Assembly (NCBI GenBank): GCA_947177465.1
Contig: CAMWUP010000108.1
Location: 1-6,946 of the forward strand
Source of the DNA: an uncultured Lachnospiraceae bacterium
GTDB lineage: Bacteria > Bacillota > Clostridia > Lachnospirales > Lachnospiraceae
DNA: 6,946 bases
Reading direction: 5' to 3'
In this document: positions 1 to 6,439 of the stretch, piece by piece
Position numbering within the stretch: the stretch's first letter is position 1
How the letters are laid out: each line of letters begins with the position of its first letter
Program-made: the position numbers and the translations under genes
The notes under the pieces: generated by a model
The model's input: the letters and a program-made list of their open reading frames with translations, nothing else
Database searches by the model: none
What the model was told of the DNA's origin: nothing

Positions 1-854
1 CACAGACTCCTTTTCTCTTTACATGCAGATTCCTTCTTTTCGTATTCCGCCAAAAGCTCTTCCATCGTCCGACTGTATACCGGATGCCGGAAAAAAGGCG
101 CAAGCTGCGCCATCGGCTTTAGTACAAAATCCCGATTCTGCATATCTACATGAGGTATTATCAGGCTTTCGTCCTCATATACCAGCTTATCATAAAAAAT
201 AATGTCCAAATCAAGCGTCCGCGGACCCCACCGCAGCCTGCGCTCCCGTCCCGCAGCCTGCTCCAGCTCATGCAGCCGCTCTAATAACTCATGGGGCGTA
301 TACAACGTATCGAGCTGCACTGCACCGTTCAAAAAATCTGCCTGCTCCACACCGCCGTAAGGCTTTGTCGTAATTATGTCGCTGACGAACAGATTCTTTA
401 TCTGCCTGTCCTCCCCAAGTCCTTTCAGAGCGCCGTCAATATACGCCCTGCTGTCACCCATATTGGAGCCGAATGCCACATATGCCCTGTGCCAGCTCCG
501 GTATATTTTGACAGACACAGAGGCAAATGGCAGGGGAATCGGCGCCTGCGGCTTTCGCAGCTCAAGCAAAACAGCCTTCACCAGTGGATAGTGCAAAAGC
601 AGCGCCTCCACCGCCCGCTCTGCTGCCGCCTCAATTAAATCACATGTGTTTTTGGTTAACTCTTCTTTCAGAAAAAGGCAGACACTTCCATAATCGGTGG
701 ACAGCGTTAAATCGTCGCGCTTCCCCGCCGGACGCAAATCCCCATACAGCACGGCATTGACATAGAAGAGCTGTCCCTTTTCTTTCTCCTCCAAAAACAC
801 GCCATGATGCGCAAAAATCTCCAAATCGTCGATTCTGATTTCGTCACACTTCAT
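1..854 (-). CDS. folBK: Bifunctional dihydroneopterin aldolase / HPPK (FolB-FolK fusion), 3' end at window edge
   Basis: The first 284 codons are visible. The last two bases before the edge are TG, so a TGA stop may lie at the next base. Residues 1-120 are a dihydroneopterin aldolase domain (7,8-dihydroneopterin to 6-hydroxymethyl-dihydropterin plus glycolaldehyde), with the family Glu at E22, a TDYGSV segment at 53-58, and the Lys of RKPQAPI at K101. Residues about 123-275 are hydroxymethyl-dihydropterin pyrophosphokinase, with GSNMGD at 129-134, KPYGG near 164, RWGPRTLDLDI at 208-218 with metal-binding D215 and D217, and a late IPHVDMQNRDFVLKP block. Both domains look complete and lack only a possible last residue or two. 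The start is ATG at 854. Its Shine-Dalgarno is not ideal: AGGGGAGA lies 16 nt upstream and a weaker GCAGG lies nearer. It is the last visible gene of the folate operon, 99 bp after folP. The FolB-FolK assignment is strong; the fusion is read directly from the uninterrupted frame. Confidence 0.95.
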   Translation of the reverse strand, partial: MKCDEIRIDDLEIFAHHGVFLEEKEKGQLFYVNAVLYGDLRPAGKRDDLTLSTDYGSVCLFLKEELTKNTCDLIEAAAERAVEALLLHYPLVKAVLLELRKPQAPIPLPFASVSVKIYRSWHRAYVAFGSNMGDSRAYIDGALKGLGEDRQIKNLFVSDIITTKPYGGVEQADFLNGAVQLDTLYTPHELLERLHELEQAAGRERRLRWGPRTLDLDIIFYDKLVYEDESLIIPHVDMQNRDFVLKPMAQLAPFFRHPVYSRTMEELLAEYEKKESACKEKRSL

Positions 855-953
855 TATCTTTTGCCTGCTTTCTCCCCTATAAGCTCCCTGCATACTTCCG
901 GCCTCCTGCCTATGCTGCCTCTTCCATACTCCCGATTTTTGGCATACGCTTCC

Positions 954-1760
954 CTAACTGTATAAAATCGCCTCCGCCATTTGAATGGCGCGCACGTTTT
1001 CCTTTACATCATGCACCCGCACAAAGGAACACCCTTTCATAACTGCAATCACGGTCGTTGCCAATGTTCCCTCCAGCCGCTCCGTGACAGGCAGATTCAA
1101 AGTAAGACCGACTACGGACTTGCGGCTGGCGCCCAAAAGCAGCGGACAATCAAAGACACGCAGCTCCTCCAGTGCATTGATTATCTGCAGATTGTGCGCA
1201 TAGGTTTTTCCGAAACCAACGCCGGGGTCCAAAATAATATTTCCCGCATCGATACCGGCGTTCTCCGCAAGCTGCAGCGTCTTTGCCAAATCAGCGGCAG
1301 CCTCCTGCACAAAATCCGTATAATCCGGCTCTTTTCTGTTGTGCATCAGACAGCACGGCAGTCCGCTTTTTGCTATAACACCTGCTATCTTATCATCATA
1401 CTTTAAGCCCCAGATATCATTAATCAAATCTGCGCCGGCCTCTATGCCCGCCTTCGCCACACCGCTTTTATAGGTATCCAGTGAAACCGGCACGTCAAAC
1501 CGGCTCTTTACCGCCTCTAAAACCGGTATCACACGGCTGATTTCCTCCTCCTCACCAAGAAGTGTATAGCCTGGTCTGGTGGACTCCCCGCCGATATCCA
1601 GAATATCCATTCCCTCCTGCAGCATTTCTTCCACATGAAAGAGTGCTTTATCCATGTCGTTCCATTTACCGCCATCAGAAAAAGAATCGGGTGTTATGTT
1701 TAAAATTCCCATAACATATGTTTTTCCCTGTCGTCTAAAATCTCTGCTGCCTATTCTCAT
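954..1760 (-). CDS. folP: Dihydropteroate synthase
   Basis: This enzyme condenses hydroxymethyl-dihydropterin pyrophosphate with p-aminobenzoate to give dihydropteroate and is the sulfonamide target. The 268-residue product has the usual length and the full set of TIM-barrel signatures: MGILNITPDSFSDGG at 17-31, DILDIGGESTRPG, PVSLDT, GADLINDIWG, the LMHN segment, ILDPGVGFGKT, LLGASRKS and the closing RVHDV. I chose ATG at 1760 because GGAGGT lies 4 nt upstream. A GTG at 1793 would add 11 residues but has no good ribosome site. It lies 45 bp after the HD-domain gene and 99 bp before folBK, in the same operon. No damage or missing motif is seen. Confidence 0.96.
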   Translation of the reverse strand: MRIGSRDFRRQGKTYVMGILNITPDSFSDGGKWNDMDKALFHVEEMLQEGMDILDIGGESTRPGYTLLGEEEEISRVIPVLEAVKSRFDVPVSLDTYKSGVAKAGIEAGADLINDIWGLKYDDKIAGVIAKSGLPCCLMHNRKEPDYTDFVQEAAADLAKTLQLAENAGIDAGNIILDPGVGFGKTYAHNLQIINALEELRVFDCPLLLGASRKSVVGLTLNLPVTERLEGTLATTVIAVMKGCSFVRVHDVKENVRAIQMAEAILYS

Positions 1761-1805
1761 TTCTACCTCCGTTCTGAAAAGCCATTCCTTCACATCTGCC
1801 GCTAT

Positions 1806-2288
1806 TCACAAGCTTATCCTCTTATTTTTCTTTTCCTCTCCCCAGTTACACGAACTTTCCGCCTTACAGCTGAAGCAAGGACGGCTCATTTTATCAGCTC
1901 TGTACAAAACGCCGCTCAAATCGGCGTTTTCTGCCGCCGCTTTCGTCCTGTGCATCCGGATAGCTCTAACAATAACATCTGTTTCTTTTTCATTGTAACC
2001 GCACTCTTTTAGTATCGCGGGCGCAATCCGTGCCCCCGCCTCCTCATGGGGCGTCCCGTTTTCATACTGCTCGTGCCTGCCAATATCATGCAGAAGAGCT
2101 GCGCCATAGAGAATTTCCTTCTCAAGTCCCAGCCCTTCCTCTAAATTTAAAATCATGGCAATCCGTGCCACATCCAGCAGATGTCCCATATCGTGACGGC
2201 AGAATATCCTGCCCTGCTCTGCCGCTTCGTTCCGCTCCATATGCTGTATAAACAGCGGATGCGCCAGTATACGATTTACCCTCTTCAT
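1806..2288 (-). CDS. HD-domain phosphohydrolase in the folate operon
   Basis: A 160-residue soluble protein with the HD metal-dependent phosphohydrolase pattern: H36 in RHDMGHLLDVAR, the H67-D68 pair in ALLHDIGRHEQY, H81, H113 and D132 in YRADKMSR. The family hydrolyses phosphate esters of nucleotides and related molecules; the substrate here is not shown by sequence. The C-terminus has a cysteine cluster, C138-x2-C141-x5-C147-NW, that may bind metal, then a basic tail. ATG at 2288 is preceded by AGAGGTAA at good spacing. It sits between folE (49 bp before) and folP (45 bp after), so its substrate may be a pterin phosphate. The operon has no recognisable enzyme for dephosphorylating dihydroneopterin triphosphate, which makes this an attractive but unproven candidate. 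Confidence 0.9.
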   Translation of the reverse strand: MKRVNRILAHPLFIQHMERNEAAEQGRIFCRHDMGHLLDVARIAMILNLEEGLGLEKEILYGAALLHDIGRHEQYENGTPHEEAGARIAPAILKECGYNEKETDVIVRAIRMHRTKAAAENADLSGVLYRADKMSRPCFSCKAESSCNWGEEKKNKRISL

Positions 2289-2337
2289 GCTTACCTCTTT
2301 TCCGCTTATGCCAGGAACCGCCTTGCAAACCCTGTCA

Positions 2338-2892
2338 TCACGCCGTAATCATGCCAAGAGCCTGCTCTCGCAGACGGCAGTCCTCCTCAAACACGCCTCT
2401 GGAAGCCAGTGTAAGCGTCTTGCTGCCGGGCTTTTTCACGCCGCGCATGGTCATACACATATGCTCTGCCTCCACCATTACCAGTACTCCCTTGGGCTTT
2501 AGATGCTGCATAATGGCATCCGCAATCTGCCCCGTCATCTGTTCCTGTATCTGCAGCCTTCTCGCAAATACCTCCACAGTCCGCGCCAGCTTACTCAGTC
2601 CCACTACCTTACCATCCGGTATATAAGCGATATGCGCTTTGCCATAAAAAGGCATCATGTGGTGTTCACAGGTGGAATAAAACACGATGTCTCTTTCCAG
2701 TACAATGTCACTGCCAAAAGCGGAAAATGTTTTCTGCAGATGTGCGCCAGCGTCCTCAAAGGAACCTGCAAAAATCTCTTCATACATTCTCGCAATCCGC
2801 TCCGGCGTCTCCCGCAGACCTTCTCTGCTTATATCTTCACCGATACCCTCCAGAATCATTCTGACTCCGGCTTCTATCTTTTCCTTATCCAT
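2338..2892 (-). CDS. folE: GTP cyclohydrolase I
   Basis: This enzyme converts GTP to 7,8-dihydroneopterin triphosphate plus formate, the first step of folate synthesis. The 184-residue product shows the zinc ligands C75 and H78 in STCEHHMMPF, with the catalytic-type H77 between them, and the third ligand C146 in EHMCMTMRGVKKPGS. Also visible are RETPERIARMYEE (27-39), YIPDGKVVGLSKLAR and the QEQMTGQIA block. The intact Cys/His/Cys set marks type IA (zinc) FolE rather than FolE2. ATG at 2892 has GGAGGTG about 4-5 nt upstream. The frame stays open a further 45 codons upstream into the folC 3' end, but that part shows no family similarity. It lies 62 bp after folC. Confidence 0.97.
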   Translation of the reverse strand: MDKEKIEAGVRMILEGIGEDISREGLRETPERIARMYEEIFAGSFEDAGAHLQKTFSAFGSDIVLERDIVFYSTCEHHMMPFYGKAHIAYIPDGKVVGLSKLARTVEVFARRLQIQEQMTGQIADAIMQHLKPKGVLVMVEAEHMCMTMRGVKKPGSKTLTLASRGVFEEDCRLREQALGMITA

Positions 2893-2954
2893 GTCACACC
2901 TCCATGTTGAAGCGTTCTTTGCGCTGGCAGCTTTCCGATACAGCTCTCTTGTAC

Positions 2955-4262
2955 CTAACGCCTGCCCTTCTGTCTCTCCTCCACTACTTTTGCCAGACGT
3001 CCCAGATAAGACAGGGAGCCAAAACAAAGTATAACGTCTGCCTTGTCTGCCAGAAGGTACGCCATCTCCACGCCCTCCTCCAGACTTCCTGCCGCCGTCA
3101 CGTGGGGGTGGTACTCCTTTACAAGCTGCGCCAGCTCTATGGCAGGCAGCGCGCGGGGATTATCCGGCGGCGTCACTGTAATAATCTGCTCCGCATAGGC
3201 ACAGGTTTCCGCTGCCACCTTCTCACATTCCTTATCCTTCAACATTCCCATTATATAAACAATTCTTTTATTTGTAAAATAGAAACGTATGGATTCCGCA
3301 AGTTTTTTGGCAGCGTCCTCATTGTGGGCGCCGTCCAGAATGAGAAGGGGCCTTTTGTCCGCTATCTGAAACCTTCCCCGCCATCTCGCCTCCAAAAGTC
3401 CTTTCCGAAGCTGCTTTTCTGATATGGGATAACCGCACAAGGCAAGCCGGCACACAGTCTCCACCGCCAAAGCCGCATTTTCTATCTGATGCTTTCCCGC
3501 AAGGGAAATTTCCAGCCCGTCGAAGCGCTTTCCTGACGCATCCTGATAGGAGAAGCTCTGTTTCTCCAGCCCATACTTGATTTTTTTGGCCTCTCCGGTT
3601 ATCGTAAGCCTGCACTGCTTCCCGGCCGCTTCTTTTTCTATCACTGACAGTATCTCCGGCTTCTGCCCTGCCGTTATCACATAACATCCGTTTTTTATAA
3701 TGCCCGCTTTGTGTGCGGCAATTTTTTCCGGCGTATCCCCCAAAAACTGCATGTGGTCCATACCAATCGGCGTCAAAACGGCTGCTTTTGTCGTATTGAC
3801 CAGATTGGTCGCATCCTCTCTGCCCCCCATACCAGTTTCCAATACCACAATATCACAGGCGTTTTTTTGAAAATGCAGAAATGCGGCCGCCGTTTCCACC
3901 TCAAAAGGTGTGGGCTGCGCAAGCCCCTCCGCTGTCATGGCATCACACGCCGCCTTCACTTCCTCCACACATGCACAGAGGGCCTTCTTCGTAATGGCAC
4001 GCCCGTTTATCTGTATCCGTTCACAATAGGTAAAGACCGCCGGCGAGTGATAACTTCCTACCCTGTAACCGGCACATTTCAATATAGAAGATAAAAACGC
4101 CAATACCGAACCCTTGCCGTTTGTACCTGCTATGTGTACAAAAGAGACTGCATCCTGCGGATTCCCCAGCCTTCTGCAAAGCTCCGTGATACCGGAAAGT
4201 CCCGGCACAATACCGCAGCCCTTAATTGACTCCATATATTCCATCATCTCTTTAAAATTCAT
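2955..4262 (-). CDS. folC: Folylpolyglutamate synthase / dihydrofolate synthase
   Basis: An ATP-dependent ligase that adds glutamate to dihydropteroate (making dihydrofolate) and extends the glutamyl tail of folates. The 435-residue product has the Mur-ligase-like order: P-loop AGTNGKGS at 45-52, SYHSPAVFTYCERI at 70-83, FEVETAAAFLHF at 120-131, LETGMGGREDATN at 141-153, GMDH at 167-170, and HKAGIIK, whose K185 is at the position that is carbamylated in family members. In the C-terminal domain are ARWRGRF and LILDGAHNEDAA. Whether it is bifunctional cannot be read with certainty, but since this is the only FolC seen and FolP is present, both activities are likely. ATG at 4262 has AGGAAG 9 nt upstream. 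It is the first gene of the minus-strand folate operon. Confidence 0.95.
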   Translation of the reverse strand: MNFKEMMEYMESIKGCGIVPGLSGITELCRRLGNPQDAVSFVHIAGTNGKGSVLAFLSSILKCAGYRVGSYHSPAVFTYCERIQINGRAITKKALCACVEEVKAACDAMTAEGLAQPTPFEVETAAAFLHFQKNACDIVVLETGMGGREDATNLVNTTKAAVLTPIGMDHMQFLGDTPEKIAAHKAGIIKNGCYVITAGQKPEILSVIEKEAAGKQCRLTITGEAKKIKYGLEKQSFSYQDASGKRFDGLEISLAGKHQIENAALAVETVCRLALCGYPISEKQLRKGLLEARWRGRFQIADKRPLLILDGAHNEDAAKKLAESIRFYFTNKRIVYIMGMLKDKECEKVAAETCAYAEQIITVTPPDNPRALPAIELAQLVKEYHPHVTAAGSLEEGVEMAYLLADKADVILCFGSLSYLGRLAKVVEERQKGRR

Positions 4263-4297
4263 CGTATATTTCTTCCTTTTGGGGACATACTTTTTTT

Positions 4298-4708
4298 ATG
4301 AAAAAGTATATCCATAATTTTATTCACTGTGGCATTTTAGGCTGGTGCATGGAAATCACCTTTACAGCTCTCAATTCCTTCAGAAGGCGGCAGTTCAAGC
4401 TGACCGGAAATACCTCCATCTGGATGTTTCCCATTTACGGCTGCGCCTGCTTTCTGGCTCCCGTCAGCCGCCTTTTAAAGAAGAAACCCCCGCTCGTCAG
4501 AGGCCTGTCCTATGCCGCCTTGATTTTCACAGGCGAGTTTATCACGGGAACTCTTCTAAACAAAAAAGATATCTGCCCATGGGATTATAGTCGTTCTAAA
4601 TGGCATGTCAAAAAAATCATACGCCTCGACTACCTGCCCTTCTGGTTTATGGCGGGACTGCTCTTTGAACGCCTGATTTCCGAAAATGACTATAGTAGTC
4701 AACAATAA
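4298..4708 (+). CDS. Small membrane protein, putative ABC-transporter type IV family
   Basis: A 136-residue integral membrane protein with four hydrophobic segments at about 7-27, 40-60, 64-87 and 110-128, separated by basic stretches such as RRRQFK and KKK. Signature pieces are GWCMEITFTAL (15-25), SIWMFPIYG (40-48) and CPWDYS (93-98), which I associate with the 'putative ABC-transporter type IV' family common in Clostridia. No transporter function is demonstrated for the family as far as I know, and no ATPase is adjacent. ATG at 4298 has only GGGGA about 12 nt upstream, so initiation may be weak. It diverges from folC with 35 bp between the two start codons, so at least one of the two promoters must lie inside the other gene. 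Confidence 0.85.
   Translation: MKKYIHNFIHCGILGWCMEITFTALNSFRRRQFKLTGNTSIWMFPIYGCACFLAPVSRLLKKKPPLVRGLSYAALIFTGEFITGTLLNKKDICPWDYSRSKWHVKKIIRLDYLPFWFMAGLLFERLISENDYSSQQ
4305..4333 (-). promoter_or_regulatory. Tentative promoter of the folate operon
   Basis: On the minus strand, TATACT (4310-4305) lies 42 nt upstream of the folC start. With a 17-nt spacer the -35 position reads GCCACA, which matches the sigma-A consensus only in its last three bases. The site overlaps the first codons of the divergent membrane-protein gene. The -10 is reasonable, the -35 is poor, and no alternative is better. Confidence 0.25.
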
Positions 4709-4748
4709 AATGCTGCCGACTGACATGCCACCATACCAAAAGCCATAA

Positions 4749-4778
4749 ACAGGACGGGGGAAGCAACCACCGTCCTGT
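4749..4778. terminator. Stem-loop between convergent genes
   Basis: A perfect 9-bp stem (ACAGGACGG with CCGTCCTGT) around a 12-nt loop lies between the 3' ends of the membrane-protein and PH-domain genes. On the minus strand it is followed by TTTATGGCTTTT, an imperfect T-rich tail, so it best fits termination of the PH-domain gene. On the plus strand no T tract follows. Confidence 0.5.
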
Positions 4779-4798
4779 CGTGTAACCGCTCTATGCTA

Positions 4799-5197
4799 TT
4801 AATCCACATCGTCCAAATCGCCAATCCCACCTGTGCCGATGTCCAGCGTATTTAAGGTACGCCGCCTCATGCGGGCAGCCTCAGACGCCTCTAAAATATA
4901 GTTTTTAATCTCCTTAGAGCGCTTTATATGCTCTAAAATCAGCTTCGGATGCGTTGTATCCCCCGTATAACAGGTGATAGTGCCCATTCCGAAAATACGC
5001 TCGCCAAGACTCGCCGTGTGCTCTACATCCTGTACCTTATACATATAACAGTCGTTTTCCACCTTTTTCAAAAATCCCTGATCGATAGTAATCATATCAT
5101 CCTTAATGATGTATTTGGTAAAGGTAAAAGGAAGTCCAAAAAACATCCACCGTTTTCTTTCGCTGTATACAATATCCTGCTCGTTCTCTTTTGCCAT
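4799..5197 (-). CDS. PH-domain (bacterial Pleckstrin homology-like) protein
   Basis: A 132-residue protein with no signal peptide. Residues about 14-106 fit a bacterial PH domain: strand-rich KYIIKDDMITIDQGFLKK, the DVEHTASLGERIFGMGTI segment typical of these domains, and a closing helix at about 90-108. A basic patch (RMRRR at 109-113) is followed by an acidic, glycine-rich tail ending in DLDDVD. Bacterial PH domains often occur on membrane-associated or stress-related proteins; no specific role can be assigned. ATG at 5197 has GGAGG 6 nt upstream. The frame stays open for 36 more codons upstream, but that part is not PH-like and includes the promoter. It is apparently monocistronic. Confidence 0.8.
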   Translation of the reverse strand: MAKENEQDIVYSERKRWMFFGLPFTFTKYIIKDDMITIDQGFLKKVENDCYMYKVQDVEHTASLGERIFGMGTITCYTGDTTHPKLILEHIKRSKEIKNYILEASEAARMRRRTLNTLDIGTGGIGDLDDVD

Positions 5198-5276
5198 ATC
5201 CTGCCTCCGCTTTTTGTCTGCCTCACCTGTCACGCTTCCCAAATAAACGCACAGGATTTTGGAGCTTCTTACGCCC

Positions 5277-5305
5277 ATTATAATGGAATCCGCAATAAGA
5301 TGCAA
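5277..5305 (-). promoter_or_regulatory. Promoter of the PH-domain gene
   Basis: On the minus strand a perfect TATAAT (5282-5277) is separated by 17 nt from TTGCAT (5305-5300). A start near 5270 would give a leader of about 73 nt to the ATG at 5197. The -10 lies in a small palindrome, CCATTATAATGG, so it also reads TATAAT on the plus strand, but no suitable plus-strand gene follows directly. Confidence 0.55.
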
Positions 5306-5372
5306 GCGGCAGACCCCTTTTCTCTGTGCAAAGATAACGTTTCTTTTTGCGGTAAGTCACACTGCAAGTCAC

Positions 5373-5506
5373 GCCGTCGATGGCCACCATGCCTGTTTAG
5401 ACGCGCTCTCGCTCGAATAAAAACGTAACAGTACTAGGCTTGAAAAGACCTCGCCAAGTGCTGACGTTTTTATACGGTCTTAACTGGCATGGTGCTCCTC
5501 GACGGC
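5373..5506 (-). repeat. Structured element E1 (three-way-junction type), minus orientation
   Basis: The outer arms 5373-5402 and 5477-5506 are complementary over 30 nt with a few mismatches and one wobble. Read on the minus strand, the 5' arm is followed by a 5-nt linker, a long hairpin (5471-5419) with an AAAACGTCAGCACT/AGTACTGTTACGTTTT type stem, a 4-nt linker (ATTC) and the motif GAGCGAGAGCGCG (5414-5402), whose last base starts the 3' arm. GAGA here replaces GAAA of the other copies, which keeps a GNRA tetraloop. The element ends 68 bp before the promoter of the PH-domain gene, in the same orientation. I do not recognise a known family. It could be an RNA or a DNA hairpin repeat. Confidence 0.8.
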
Positions 5507-5674
5507 TGATAGCCGCATAAGCTGCACTTACACGCTGACTTTGGTTACTAAAAACGGCACGACAAATGCACTCGGGCTGGCGACAGCCGTTACAGCCGTA
5601 TATTCCCACAGAGCCCATTAAAAAACGTCAGTACTTGGCGAGGTTCTTTCGAGCCTAGTACTGTTACGTTTTTT
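5419..5674. repeat. Inverted pair of near-identical hairpin cores (E1 and E2)
   Basis: The internal hairpin of E1 (5419-5471) is an inverted copy of that of E2 (5620-5674): about 52 aligned bases with four substitutions, separated by about 148 bp. Each copy also folds on itself. Read through on one strand, the two could instead pair with each other. The spacer 5507-5585 holds no gene that I can support. Confidence 0.85.
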
Positions 5675-5719
5675 GCTGAGCGAAAGCGCGGCTCTGTGGG
5701 AATGTACGACTGTAACGGC
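5586..5719 (+). repeat. Structured element E2 (three-way-junction type)
   Basis: The arms 5586-5615 and 5690-5719 pair over all 30 nt with one wobble and one mismatch; the innermost 11 bp (CCCACAGAGCC with GGCTCTGTGGG) are perfect. Inside are a 4-nt linker, an internal hairpin 5620-5674 (9 bp, a 2-nt bulge, 7 bp, then GGC/GCC with possible tandem G-A pairs), a 3-nt linker and GAGCGAAAGCGCG at 5678-5690. Total length is 134 bp, identical to E1. It ends 23 bp before the -35 of the nitroreductase promoter and points the same way. The internal hairpin is nearly identical to that of E1, but the arms are unrelated. Confidence 0.82.
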
Positions 5720-5742
5720 GTCCTTTGCCGCACATTTTCTCA

Positions 5743-5771
5743 TTGCTTCCCCACTCCACTTATGCTATAAT
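5743..5771 (+). promoter_or_regulatory. Promoter of the nitroreductase gene
   Basis: TATAAT at 5766-5771 is preceded by TGC (an extended -10) and, after a 17-nt spacer, by TTGCTT at 5743-5748. Transcription from about 5778 would give a 60-nt leader. The leader holds a small stem, AACAGG (5781-5786) with CCTGTT (5801-5806), which could be an operator or just a leader hairpin. Confidence 0.7.
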
Positions 5772-5837
5772 GTTCCAAGAAACAGGGCAGGGGAACACAG
5801 CCTGTTCTCTAAAACGACATATTTCAGGAGGATTTCC

Positions 5838-6383
5838 ATGACAGCCAACGAATGTATCCGTGGACGCAGGAGTATACGCCAGTTTACCGATAAGCCCGTA
5901 TCGCGGGACGTGCTTGCAGGTATCGTAGAGACAGCCTCTTACGCACCAAGCTGGAAGCACACGCAGATTGTACGTTATATTGCCGTGGAAGGAGCGTTGA
6001 AGGATAAAATTGCTTCCGAATGTACCTCCGCCTATGCGAAAAACGGGGAAATTATAAAAAATGCTCCCATGCTTATTGCCGTTACCTTTATCAAAAACAG
6101 AAGTGGTTTCGAGAGGGACGGTTCTTTCAGCACTCCCAAAGAAGGGGGCTGGCAGATGTTTGATACCGGCATCGCTGCCGAGGCATTCTGCCTTGCCGCT
6201 TATGAGCAGGGACTCGGTACCGTTATTTTAGGTATTTTTGATGAAGCCAAAGCGTCGGCTTTGCTTTCGCTTCCCGAGGACAGAGAATTGGCGGCGCTGA
6301 TTCCCATCGGCTATCCCGCCGAAGAACCTGCTGCTCCCAAACGCAAGCCCGTGGAGGACTTGTTATCCTATATGGAATCGTAA
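5838..6383 (+). CDS. Nitroreductase-family FMN oxidoreductase
   Basis: A 181-residue cytosolic flavoprotein of the nitroreductase family, which reduces nitroaromatics, quinones or other electron acceptors with NAD(P)H; the natural substrate cannot be read from sequence. Visible signatures are the phosphate-binding RRSIRQF at 10-16, APSWKHTQ at 36-43, a GWQMFDTGIAAEAFCLAA helix region at 104-121, GLGTVILGIFDE at 125-136, and IPIGYPAEEPAAPKRK at 155-170, typical of the C-terminal FMN-contacting part. ATG at 5838 follows AGGAGG with 6-nt spacing. The frame is open back to 5673, but that region is element and promoter sequence and is not part of the protein. It stands alone, with its own promoter and terminator. 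Confidence 0.93.
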   Translation: MTANECIRGRRSIRQFTDKPVSRDVLAGIVETASYAPSWKHTQIVRYIAVEGALKDKIASECTSAYAKNGEIIKNAPMLIAVTFIKNRSGFERDGSFSTPKEGGWQMFDTGIAAEAFCLAAYEQGLGTVILGIFDEAKASALLSLPEDRELAALIPIGYPAEEPAAPKRKPVEDLLSYMES

Positions 6384-6385
6384 AT

Positions 6386-6418
6386 AAAATCGAAGAGATT
6401 TTTCTCTTCGATTTTTTT
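6386..6418 (+). terminator. Intrinsic terminator of the nitroreductase gene
   Basis: A 13-bp stem (6386-6398 with 6403-6415) around a TTTT loop is followed by a run of seven T (6412-6418), starting 2 nt after the stop codon. The A-rich 5' side also makes it usable in reverse. Confidence 0.95.
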
Positions 6419-6439
6419 CGGGTTTCCACAATACCGGTA

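Noticed and set aside
981..1406. Long plus-strand open frames opposite folP, folE and folC
   Set aside because: They are antisense shadows of well-supported genes, with no domain or ribosome-site support.
1761..1793. GTG start extending folP by 11 residues
   Set aside because: The ATG at 1760 has GGAGGT at ideal spacing and matches the usual DHPS length; the GTG has no comparable site.
2893..3027. Upstream extension of folE overlapping the folC 3' end
   Set aside because: The extra residues are not FolE-like, and the ATG at 2892 has a strong Shine-Dalgarno.
5397..5618. Minus-strand open frame of 73 codons across E1 and the arm of E2
   Set aside because: It lies almost wholly in the inverted-repeat elements, has no convincing ribosome site and no recognisable domain. 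The base pattern is explained by stem structure.
5673..5837. Upstream extension of the nitroreductase frame
   Set aside because: It runs through E2, the promoter and the leader; the family homology and AGGAGG both point to ATG 5838.
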